The translations under genes were made by a program, and so were the position numbers. A model generated the notes under the pieces. It was not told the origin of the DNA. It ran no database searches and saw only the letters and a program-made list of their open reading frames with translations. 35,248 nucleotides of DNA from Methylobacter sp. GTDB taxonomy: Bacteria; Pseudomonadota; Gammaproteobacteria; Methylococcales; Methylomonadaceae. The stretch covers positions 1 through 35,248 of the forward strand of contig NZ_JALOCF010000053.1 of NCBI RefSeq assembly GCF_023227905.1, in the 5' to 3' direction. The number at the start of each line of letters is the position of its first letter. The first letter of the stretch is position 1. Positions 24,761-34,000 of this stretch are shown in pieces.

Positions 24761-26749
24761 ATGCCTGCGATGAATTTTTTTAGTAGCCAAAAAGGAAAGG
24801 ATATATTGCTTCTTTTTGCATGGAGCCTATTTTTGCTCCTATGCATGCATAGCATACAAGCCTATTTTTTAGCGGATAAGCCGCCATTTTGGGATAGCTT
24901 GGCATATCAAAATGATGCCTTAGCTATTTTTAGGCGATGGCTGGACGGCGATTGGCGGTCGGCTTTAAAAGAAATCGATGATTCGATGGTTCCCGGACAT
25001 GTGGTTTCTTTGGCGTCAAGTTACCTGTTGTTCGGAATGCAGCCTAATGCCCCTTACATGATATCGGCGCTTTTTGGGTTTGGCTGTCTTTCGGTTGTCT
25101 ACTTGCTATCGGTCGAACTTGGTGCATCACGAAAAGCCGCATTTTGGGGGGCGGTAATTTGGTCTATCCTGCCCAATTTCCTGTATCAAAATTTTTTACA
25201 AACCAGGAATGATTTCCAATTAGCATTTTTTATCGGATTAAGCTGGTTGTTTTTTCTGCAGGCGGTTCGTCGGGAAGAAAATAGGAAAGCATTTTGGGCT
25301 GGAATAAGTGTCGGTATAGGGACCTTGTTCAAGGCGAGCGCTCCCGGCTATGTGGTTTTTGCGGTGTTGCCGTTCCTGTTATTCCCCATTAAATACCTAC
25401 CGGTAGATTTCCGTAGCCGTGGGCGTTTAATACTAAGTTTTGTTGCAGGGGCGGTGCTTGCCAGTGGCTGGCATTATCTGCCGCATCTGCAAGAGACGCT
25501 TCGTTATTATGTTACTTGGGGAAAAGATGCTACGGCATGGAAAGCTTCGCAGTACCATCTGCAGATGTCTTGGCATGATTATCTGTTCTACCCTAAAAAT
25601 ATCGTTTATTCGCATTGGGGAGTGTTGCCAGCCTTATGTCTCGCTCTTGTTCTTTTTGTGCTGCTTCTCAGGAAGTTTGCATTGCGACGCCGAACAGAAA
25701 TATGGGGCCAAAATGAGGGGAATGCGTTTCTCGCGCTAACCTTTTGCGCGGTCATTATTCCGTTGATTTTTATTTCCTGGCGGGAAAGTTATTCAAGCTT
25801 AGGTGATGTCCCTGTCTTGGTGCTGCTTACGGCCGGAGTGATTGCGCTGATATCCAGGCATTCGGGCGGTTTTGTCGTACATCGCTATCTTCTTGTTCCT
25901 TTGGTTTTGCTTGGCCTGAGTATTTCTTTGCCAAATATTCCCATTGCGGAAAGTCAATTCATTGCCAAGGATTTAGGCAAATTCAATGGGGAGATATCGG
26001 ACTTTCGAAAGGAATATGGTTTGCAAGACACACAGATGGTTCAGGTTTTTAGCCACCCAATATATAACGTGAATTTTTACCAATGGGCGGCTCTTGCCGG
26101 TCACAAAGACAGAAATTCAATTCCGATGGATGTTAGGAATATAAGTAATATTATGTTTCCTGAAGATGCAAACTTAATTGCATCCAAGCTCTCTCAATTT
26201 CCGATGGTGATTATTTCAGATTTTCCTGGCACGGCGATTGGAGGGGAGACATTTCATGCTTTAAATCGTCTTCATGATGAGATTAACAAAGCCTTGGAGA
26301 AAAGCGGGCAGTTTATAAAGTTGCGAAAGATTTCGTTGGAAGACGGGAAATTTCCCGTTTATTTAGCGCTGAACAAGAATTATGTGAAATTTAATCCTGT
26401 GCAGGTGACGGCCGATCAATGGACGGAGTGGGGTGCAGATGTCGATTATTTTTCGTTTGAACCGTCACGGCTGGTATGGAGAGGGATAACGGCCAGGCCG
26501 GTAAGCGAATTTAGGTTGGTAGATAAAAAAGACTCTGGTTCAACGATTATTCTTCGATTGAAGCAGGTGTCTTCTGAGGGTATTGGAGAGTACCTTAGTG
26601 ATGTAGTGCCAGGGTCAGAAGTGTTAAGAACCTACGAGATGCTTCCAAACATAAACACACCAGCAGAATCAGCGTCGGCACAGGACAGCCGAAAACTGGC
26701 TTTTTATCGAGTTGAAACCAAGGTAATTACGGATGATTCAGAGCAATAA
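24761..26749 (+). CDS. GT-C fold membrane glycosyltransferase (PMT/ArnT-like)
   Basis: This 662-residue protein has an N-terminal helix, then an early periplasmic loop with KPPFWDSLAYQND near 42-54, matching the acidic first-loop motif of GT-C transferases. Many membrane helices follow to about residue 390. The last ~270 residues are soluble and end in a DSRKLAFYRVETKV segment. GT-C enzymes use polyprenyl-phosphate sugars and act on the outer face of the inner membrane. The substrate is unknown. The start could be ATG 24761 or 24770; no strong Shine-Dalgarno decides it. It overlaps the next gene by 17 bases, and that gene encodes a similar protein, so the two may be an ancient duplication. 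Confidence 0.72.
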   Translation: MPAMNFFSSQKGKDILLLFAWSLFLLLCMHSIQAYFLADKPPFWDSLAYQNDALAIFRRWLDGDWRSALKEIDDSMVPGHVVSLASSYLLFGMQPNAPYMISALFGFGCLSVVYLLSVELGASRKAAFWGAVIWSILPNFLYQNFLQTRNDFQLAFFIGLSWLFFLQAVRREENRKAFWAGISVGIGTLFKASAPGYVVFAVLPFLLFPIKYLPVDFRSRGRLILSFVAGAVLASGWHYLPHLQETLRYYVTWGKDATAWKASQYHLQMSWHDYLFYPKNIVYSHWGVLPALCLALVLFVLLLRKFALRRRTEIWGQNEGNAFLALTFCAVIIPLIFISWRESYSSLGDVPVLVLLTAGVIALISRHSGGFVVHRYLLVPLVLLGLSISLPNIPIAESQFIAKDLGKFNGEISDFRKEYGLQDTQMVQVFSHPIYNVNFYQWAALAGHKDRNSIPMDVRNISNIMFPEDANLIASKLSQFPMVIISDFPGTAIGGETFHALNRLHDEINKALEKSGQFIKLRKISLEDGKFPVYLALNKNYVKFNPVQVTADQWTEWGADVDYFSFEPSRLVWRGITARPVSEFRLVDKKDSGSTIILRLKQVSSEGIGEYLSDVVPGSEVLRTYEMLPNINTPAESASAQDSRKLAFYRVETKVITDDSEQ

Positions 26750-28694
26750 TCAAATGCAACAAATTTCCCCCAAGGCTTTTTTTCTTCCATTGATTGTTGG
26801 GATTGTTGTCGTGCTACTCAATGCACAATGGCTGAATCTATACCAATTAATGAATGCGCCACAGGCTGATTCGCTTGTCTACCTGACTGAAGCGTATAAC
26901 GATTATTGGTCAATTAGAAACTGGGAGTGGGGTCACTTATTTAATAAATATGTCGTGGCCGGTAACCAGCAAACATCTCCTCTTTTATGGGGAATTGCTG
27001 CAATTTTCTTTTTGCTGTTCGGTTTGGAACCGTCTGTTGCCTACTGGGTAATTGCTTTCGCGTATCTTGTGTGGGTATGTGGCGTTGTTTATTTGGCATG
27101 GAATGTTTATGAAGATATTCAATATGCAATAGCATGTGGTCTTTTGGCTGCGTTGCTACCAAGTGTGGTGTCTTATGGCTTGAGACATTTTATGTTGGAT
27201 TTTGTGGCTGCCGCCCCTTTTATATGGGCCACAGCTTTTCTCATAAAAAGCGATTTGATGCATAGGCGGCGCGATGCTTTGTTATATGCGGTCATGGTTG
27301 GGGTTACAATACTTTTTCGTTCGACCGCCGTCGTATATTTTCTTTCGCATATCGGGATAATTGTATTTCAGGCCATATTGAGAAAAAGACACCCTCATTA
27401 TGGCAACATTGCGCTGGCAGCTTTGGTTACAACCATCACCTGTGGCTGGTTTATTATTCCAAATGTTGGGCGGATACTTAGCTATTATGGATACTGGGCG
27501 GCTCAGGCTAAACTGGCAAATCCTGTCACTTCATTCTCGGATAATTTATTATTTTATTTTGGAGGAGTGAAATCATTTCATATGTTGGATCGTGGCTTTG
27601 CTGTTTACGCAAGCCTATCCCTTGTGCCAATCTTGATTTTATTCGGCATGTTTATTTTCCAAAAAGAAAAACGTGTTGAAATTTACAAAATGTTAGAGCG
27701 GATAACGATTGTTCTAATTTTAGTCGGTGTTCCAACTATTTGCCTTTCTCTTTACTCGTCGCGCGCGCCTTCTGTGGACTACTTGTTTATTGCCGGCTAT
27801 CTTTTGGTTCCCTTCCTTTTGTGGCGCACAATTTTTCCAAAATCCAGATTGTTCCTGATTCCCGCGCTGATGCTGTTGTTTGCTTTAGGCGGTACTCAGT
27901 TAAAAGTGTTAATTAGCAGTGAGCCAGTCAATGATTATCGAGAACGGGATGTCATAAATATGATTTTGGCTGATGCCGAAACGCGAGGTTTACACTCGAT
28001 TAATCTTGGAAGTACTCCCATACACCAGCACAACTGCTTAAGTTATCAGTATTGGACACTAGCAAATTACTTTCCGCGTTGGACAAACCGAGTAAATTTG
28101 GTGCCGATCGGCCGCACGAGTTCTGCTGAAGAACTGGCTAAGATGAACAAAAGTGCGGATTATGTGATTACACTAGAAAATTATCATGCTGACTGGCATC
28201 CAAACAATGTGGTGGCTCCAGAGGCTAATAAAATACTGCAAGAGTCTTATGGAATGAGGCCGCTTTCCGGCCGCTTTGATCTCCCGGATGGCACAACCGT
28301 TAAAATCCTTGCGCGTCAGCTGTATGTTACATTCCCGCCTGCGGCAGCGGATGGATGGCATGAGAACAGGGTTCCACTTAACATACGAAACCCTGATAAA
28401 ATGCCTGTTTCAATAAGGGTGACTGGCGAGTTGATTAACCCAACTGCAAGTGGCAAAAAGGCGGTTATATTTCTTAGTTCTAAGGTGGACTCGGCAAAGA
28501 GCCTGAGTTTTGAAACTGAGGCCAGTCATCTTGACCACGTATTTAATATCCCCGCGAATTTCTTTGAAGATAATGGTGTTGCAGAGTTTGAATTAAATAG
28601 CTCTTGGGCGGGTAGTCCATCTGGTATTTCTGCTTCAAAGGATACTCGAAATTTAGCTTTCCGGTATCTCGCGATAACTGAGTTTCTGCCGTGA
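26733..28694 (+). CDS. Second GT-C fold membrane glycosyltransferase
   Basis: This 653-residue protein has the same plan as its upstream neighbour. One N-terminal helix is followed by a loop with NAPQADSLVYLTEAYNDYW, many helices, then a soluble C-terminal part. It ends in SASKDTRNLAFRYLAITEFL, close to the end of the neighbour, suggesting a shared beta-rich C-terminal domain. The first-loop acidic motif reads QADS rather than PFWDS. It probably transfers a sugar from a polyprenyl-phosphate carrier in the periplasm. The start ATG 26733 has AAGG upstream and overlaps the previous gene; ATG 26754 is an alternative. The 72-bp gap after the gene holds a TTTGTTAACAAA palindrome at 28740-28751. Confidence 0.7.
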   Translation: MIQSNNQMQQISPKAFFLPLIVGIVVVLLNAQWLNLYQLMNAPQADSLVYLTEAYNDYWSIRNWEWGHLFNKYVVAGNQQTSPLLWGIAAIFFLLFGLEPSVAYWVIAFAYLVWVCGVVYLAWNVYEDIQYAIACGLLAALLPSVVSYGLRHFMLDFVAAAPFIWATAFLIKSDLMHRRRDALLYAVMVGVTILFRSTAVVYFLSHIGIIVFQAILRKRHPHYGNIALAALVTTITCGWFIIPNVGRILSYYGYWAAQAKLANPVTSFSDNLLFYFGGVKSFHMLDRGFAVYASLSLVPILILFGMFIFQKEKRVEIYKMLERITIVLILVGVPTICLSLYSSRAPSVDYLFIAGYLLVPFLLWRTIFPKSRLFLIPALMLLFALGGTQLKVLISSEPVNDYRERDVINMILADAETRGLHSINLGSTPIHQHNCLSYQYWTLANYFPRWTNRVNLVPIGRTSSAEELAKMNKSADYVITLENYHADWHPNNVVAPEANKILQESYGMRPLSGRFDLPDGTTVKILARQLYVTFPPAAADGWHENRVPLNIRNPDKMPVSIRVTGELINPTASGKKAVIFLSSKVDSAKSLSFETEASHLDHVFNIPANFFEDNGVAEFELNSSWAGSPSGISASKDTRNLAFRYLAITEFLP

Positions 28695-28766
28695 GTAATT
28701 CTTGATGTATAGGTGTAATTGTTTGAGATGTGTGGTTCTTTTGTTAACAAACTGTGAGTTGAAAAA

Positions 28767-29786
28767 ATGAAAAAAATTCTAATAACCGGCGTTGCTGGTT
28801 TTATTGGTTCAAATCTTGCCCATGCACTATTGGACAAAGGTTATCAGATCGTTGGTGTTGATAATATGTCCCAGGGTGAAAAATTGAACCTTGAGCCCCT
28901 GATAAAGAACCCAAATTTTGAAATGCACTACATCGATATTCGTGATGAAGCTGCGCTTACAAAGGCATCCGTAGGTTGCAAAACATTAGTACATTTGGCT
29001 GCATATAAAATTCCCAGATATACCGACGCGTTGGATACTCTTCTTATCAATTCATTGGGTTCTGAAAATGTCCTAAAAGCTGCTATTGACCAAGGGGCTA
29101 AGGTCGTTGCGGCCTCAACTTCTGATGTGTATGGAAAGAATCCCGATGTCCCGTTTAACGAAAACTCCAATCTCGTAATCGGAAATCCTGATGTAAAACG
29201 CTGGGCATATGCCATTTCCAAAATGTTTGAAGAGCAGATGATGTTTGCCTACCAGCAACGTTATGGTATTCCCGTAGTTGCACTTAGATTTTTTGGGGGA
29301 TATGGCCCTAACCAAAATTTAACTTGGTGGGGCGGTCCACAGTCGGTATTTATTAACAAGGCACTGGACAATGAGGAAATCGAAGTTCATGGAGATGGCA
29401 GTCAGACTCGATCCTTTACGTTCATTAGTGATCATGTGAATGGAATTATCAGGACTATTGAGCAGGATGCTGCCAATAATTTAGTCTTTAATTTGGGCAA
29501 TACACGCGAAATTTCTATTACTGGATTAGCTCAACTGATCTGGCGATTGGTGCGGGGCGATGACTCAACCCAGAAGATAAAGTTGATCCCTTATGAAACC
29601 TTCGGCAAATATGAGGATGTGATGCGTCGTATACCGGATATTACTCGTGCCCGTACTCTTCTTGGCTTTGAGCCGGAAGTTGATCTTGAGGACGGTCTTC
29701 GTAGAACGATTATCTGGCAAATTGAGAGACGCAGGCAGCTTGGAATCCCAACCCCATTTATTCCATCTTGGGTTGAGCAGAATTAA
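28767..29786 (+). CDS. NAD-dependent epimerase/dehydratase (extended SDR, GalE/UDP-hexose type)
   Basis: This 339-residue extended SDR has GVAGFIG at residues 8-14, AASTSDVYG at 115-123 and the catalytic Y148/K152 in RWAYAISKMFEEQ. ALRFFGGYGPNQN, HGDGSQTRSFTFISD and VFNLGNTREISI follow, as in UDP-hexose 4-epimerases and UDP-glucuronate decarboxylase-like enzymes. The exact reaction cannot be named. It is followed two bases later by a DPM1-like transferase, so it may prepare the nucleotide sugar loaded onto the polyprenyl carrier for the GT-C enzymes. ATG 28767 follows an A-rich stretch with GTGAG 14 bases upstream. Confidence 0.85.
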   Translation: MKKILITGVAGFIGSNLAHALLDKGYQIVGVDNMSQGEKLNLEPLIKNPNFEMHYIDIRDEAALTKASVGCKTLVHLAAYKIPRYTDALDTLLINSLGSENVLKAAIDQGAKVVAASTSDVYGKNPDVPFNENSNLVIGNPDVKRWAYAISKMFEEQMMFAYQQRYGIPVVALRFFGGYGPNQNLTWWGGPQSVFINKALDNEEIEVHGDGSQTRSFTFISDHVNGIIRTIEQDAANNLVFNLGNTREISITGLAQLIWRLVRGDDSTQKIKLIPYETFGKYEDVMRRIPDITRARTLLGFEPEVDLEDGLRRTIIWQIERRRQLGIPTPFIPSWVEQN

Positions 29787-29788
29787 TT

Positions 29789-30559
29789 ATGTCTAAGTCT
29801 AGGTTATTTGTTGTTGTGCCGGTATTTAATGAAGCGTTGAACATAAATGACCTGTTCGATGCTTTTTCTTCCCTGGCTAAAGAGCTATCGAGTGTTTTTT
29901 CAGTTTCGTTCATCCTTGTGGATGACGGCAGCTCGGATGATACGGTACGATTGGCAAGCGAATCTGCCGGCGACCTTGATTTGTCGGTATTGCAGCATGA
30001 TGTCAATAAAGGGCCCGGTGCAGCCTTTGCCACCGGTTTCTCGCACCTTGCAGGATTGTTGTCAACAGACGATTGGGTGATAACTATGGAGGGGGATAAT
30101 ACTTCACGTCATGAGCTCATCCAACAGATGCTGGTAAGGGCGAAAGAGGGGTTTGATGTGGTTTTAGCCAGTCCTTATATGTACGGGGGCGGTTTTACTC
30201 AAACTTCATTTCTCAGAAAGCTGCTGAGTAGTGGGGCAAACCTGGTTGTAAAGGATTTACTGGACATCCAGGGAATATTAACGGTTAGTTCATTTTTCCG
30301 TTTGTATCGAGCCGATGCGTTACTTCGAATGCAGAAGACTTTTGGTCCCGGAATTGTTGAGCGTAATGGCTTTGAAAGCATGGTCGAAATGGTCATGAAG
30401 ATGGCGATGCTGCGATTATCAATTTCCGAGGTGGCCATGCAATTGGATTCATCGCGCCGGAAGGGTAAAAGCAAAATGAAAATCTTTAGGACAATAAGGG
30501 GCTATTTGTCCTTGTGGCGCAGCAAAAGTAAATGGTTTGCGTTGGTGAAAGAGGCATGA
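29789..30559 (+). CDS. DPM1-like GT2 glycosyltransferase (polyprenyl-phosphate sugar synthase candidate)
   Basis: This 256-residue soluble GT2 has LFVVVPVFNEALNINDLFDA near 6-25, ILVDDGSSDDTVRLASE, HDVNKGPGAAFATGF and the DxD-like ITMEGDNTS. The C-terminal basic stretch SSRRKGKSKMKIFRTIRGYL resembles the R-x-G-x-S-K motif region of dolichyl-phosphate mannose synthase-like enzymes. It lacks the long hydrophobic tail of GtrB. By family and by context it should put a sugar on undecaprenyl phosphate for use by the two GT-C enzymes. It is the last gene of the block; 443 non-coding bases follow. Confidence 0.82.
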   Translation: MSKSRLFVVVPVFNEALNINDLFDAFSSLAKELSSVFSVSFILVDDGSSDDTVRLASESAGDLDLSVLQHDVNKGPGAAFATGFSHLAGLLSTDDWVITMEGDNTSRHELIQQMLVRAKEGFDVVLASPYMYGGGFTQTSFLRKLLSSGANLVVKDLLDIQGILTVSSFFRLYRADALLRMQKTFGPGIVERNGFESMVEMVMKMAMLRLSISEVAMQLDSSRRKGKSKMKIFRTIRGYLSLWRSKSKWFALVKEA

Positions 30560-31002
30560 TGAAGTAAAGATTGTTCCCGTATTTTCGAAAATCCATTAGT
30601 TTAACTAATGCCCTCAATTTTAAAGGTTTGCCATATTGGAAAAATGTTAATTTGAAGGTCGTCAAGTACGGCCTGGATCATAATTAACGTGATAAAGGAT
30701 GCTATTCTTCCAGTTTAATTTTACCTTGCAATCATGCCGTCGCTACCCAATGCAACATGGGCAGAATTGCAAGGTGCTTCATTAAAAATATAAAAATACT
30801 GTCCAAGCATACGGAACCATTTTGCATGAAGAGGCGTATTACGACAAAGGCTGCGAGAATGAAATTGGAATCTCTTTATCCGGCATATATAACATTGGTT
30901 AACTACTAGGTGCTGCGTGGCTGCGTGGCTAAGTAATTGAATTTGAATTTCTAAAACTACTGGTTTACTGGATTTATCAGTAGATACGGTTGGTGTAATA
31001 TT
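30560..31002 (+). other. 443-bp non-coding gap before the large glycosyltransferase
   Basis: No convincing gene is present. Adjacent palindromes lie at 30581-30610. GCTGCGTG is repeated in tandem near 30912-30927. A 110-codon antisense frame (30721-31053) has no recognisable family and overlaps the next gene, so I reject it. A few short sense frames resemble nothing known and may be decayed sequence. Confidence 0.65.
30581..30610 (+). repeat. Two adjacent palindromes after the DPM1-like gene
   Basis: ATTTTCGAAAAT (30581-30592) and CATTAGTTTAACTAATG (30594-30610) are both perfect inverted repeats, one base apart. They may act as a weak terminator or an operator. No clear T-run follows, only CAATTTTAAAGG. 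Confidence 0.45.
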
Positions 31003-34000
31003 ATGAATATATTGTTTGTTCTTTATGGGGATTTTAGCAGCAATAGCGTGCATCCTTTAGCTCTTTATGCTCGCGAACTGCACAAGTGCGGGCACAATTG
31101 CGCGGTAGTCGTTCCAAATAACTTGGAAACTATACAGCAGTGTCCTAACGTTTTTTTCCGCCCCCTGCTTTACGACGATGCATTGCATGATCCCGAATCA
31201 ATCTTTCCTGATGGGCGGCCCGCTGATGTTATCCATGCCTGGACTCCGCGTGAAGTGGTTAGACGCTTTGTCACATCATATATGGCAAAACGACCCACAC
31301 CATTAATTGTCTATTTGGAAGATCATGAGTCTTGGATTGCGTGTCGAGCTTTAGGGCTTGAAGAAGCAGTTTTGGTCCGGCAAACGGATCAGAGTATTTC
31401 AGAGCGTATTCGTGATGGATTGTCGCATCCCTTTCGTTATGACAGCTTCATTGGGTTGGCAGATGCAGCGGCGGTCATTCAAGATAAACTTGAAGTAGAT
31501 GTGCCGCCTTGGGTTCACTGCGAAACAGTGATGCCGGGTGTTGATCTTGAGTTTTTTTCCCCAAGAATGGCGGATCCTTTATTGCGCAAGCAATATGGAA
31601 TTGCAGAAAATGAACGGGTCATTGTGTACCCCGGTGGTTTAAATGAATTTACACGATCCTCGATAGAAACCTTGTGTAGAGCTGTTTGCCTTATCAATAA
31701 GCAAGGTTACCCCTGTAGACTATTGCGGACAGGGCCATTCGCTTTGGACTTCATCGATCAATTGCCGTCCGAGGCAGCAGCTTTAATTAGTGATCTTGGC
31801 GTGTTACCCAGAAGCGAGTTGCCTGATCTTCTCGCGCTGGCAGATGTCTTTGTTCAACCCGGAAAGATTGATCCATTCGAAGATCTGAGGTTGCCTGGAA
31901 AATTACCTGAATTCTTAGCAATGGGCCGCCCTGTGGTTATGCCCGATGTAAATATTGCCCATTTGTTCGAGGATGGTGTTAATGCCGTTTTGACCCGTAC
32001 TGGAAGCGCCGAAGAGATCGCAGCAAAGTGCATAGAACTTTTCTCCGACCCACAGAAAGCAGAAAGGATAGGTCAAGGTGGCCGAAAGTTTGCCGAAAAA
32101 TATTTTGATTTACAAAAGCAGGCTACTCGACTGGAAAATGTATATAAAATTGCATGCGATAATTTTTACCCCGATATTGCTAAAGATTTATGGCTTAATG
32201 CGGATAAAAATTCTTCAGTTACGCTATTGCTGGCACGTAAATTAAATTTGTTGGCTGATTCGCAAGCCACAAAATTTAGTCAAGAAGTTGGTGAGATACT
32301 GAAGGAGCATGCGCGGTATATCGGAGTAATGCAACGGCGTGTGGGGGGGCTGGAAGTTGAAATGGCCGAACGCGACGGACAGATCGTTAATCTGAACCAA
32401 GCTGTGGTTGACCGTGATGGGCAGATCGTTAATCTGAATCAAGCTGTGGTTGACCGTGATGGGCAGATCGTTAATCTGAACCGAGTTGTGGATGACCGCG
32501 ACGGACAGATTGCACACCTTAGTCAGGCAGTAGCTGAACTCAATGTGTTGGTGGCTGCACTACATAATTCAACCAGTTGGAAAATAACTAGTCCGTTACG
32601 TGTTGTTTATCTCCAAGCGAAACGTATTAAACGCGTTACAGGATTAGCTGGACTCGCCGTCAACCGCGGGGGGGGCGTGCGCAATACGGTTCTAAAAGCG
32701 TTTCAGTTGTATCGTCGTGAGGGTTTTGCGGGAATTAAACGCGGCTTCAGGGTGGTTGCTATGTCGAGTGAGATCCCGCTAGCCTCTGGCCCAGGTGAAT
32801 GCGGTAGATATGATTATGTCGAGTGGGTTCGCCGTTATGACACGCTTACCGATGAGACGCGATTCATCGCGCGAGCACAGATAGAACGCTTTTTCAATAA
32901 ACCACTTATTTCGGTGGTAATGCCCACATACAACGCAAAGCCGGAATGGTTAATCGAGGCAATTGAATCAGTGCGCAATCAAATTTATCCGCATTGGGAG
33001 TTGTGTATAGCTGATGATGCGTCTACTGATAAAGCGATTCGTCCCATCTTAGAGCATTACACAAAAAACGATTCACGCATCAAAGTAGTTTTCCATGAGA
33101 AAAATGGCCATATTTCTATGGCCTCAAATAGTGCGCTGGAATTGGTCTCTGGAGAATGGGTGGCATTGTTGGATCATGATGACTTGATTTCTGAGCATGC
33201 ATTGTTCTGGGTAGCGCAAACAATAAATCAGTACGCTGATGCAAGGTTGATTTATTCCGATGAGGATAAGATTGACGAGATTGGCAAGAGATCGGATCCT
33301 TACTTTAAGTGTGATTGGAACGAAGATTTGTTCTATTCGCATAACATGTTCAGCCATCTTGGTGTTTACAATGCATCCCTCTTGCGTGAAATTGGGGGGT
33401 TCAGATTGGGATTAGAAGGGTCTCAGGACTATGATTTGGCATTACGTTGCATTGAACGCATTAAGCCAGATCAAATTCGACACATTCCGCATGTGCTCTA
33501 TCATTGGCGAGTACACGCGGAAAGTACCGCACAATCGTCTGATGCGAAACCTTATGCAATGCTTGCAGGGGAGCGGGCATTGAATGAGCATTTTCAGCGG
33601 CTAAATGTGGATGCTAAAGCTGAGCTTATTGGATTCGGTTATCGAGTACGTTATGGCTTGCCGAGATCATTGCCATTAGTGAGTGTGATAATACCGACAA
33701 GGAATGGTCTGCAACTGATCAAGCAATGTGTGCAGAGTATTTTTGAAAAAACAACCTATTCGAATTATGAGCTTTTGATTATTGATAACGGGTCGGATGA
33801 TCCTAATACTCTTGAGTATTTTGACTCGCTAAAAACCGAATCGCGGGTGCGAGTCTTGCGGGATGATCGGCCATTTAACTATTCGGCATTGAATAACGCC
33901 GCTGTAAGATTTGCCAAAGGTGAGCTCATCGCATTATTAAATAATGACATCGAGGTTATATCTCCAGAGTGGTTGTCTGAAATGGTCAGCCATGCTGTGC

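Noticed and set aside
24754..24783. Small frame starting at ATG 24754
   Set aside because: Stops after nine codons; probably chance.
30721..31053. 110-codon antisense frame in the gap before the large transferase
   Set aside because: No known motif, and it overlaps the start of a confident gene. Its composition looks non-coding.
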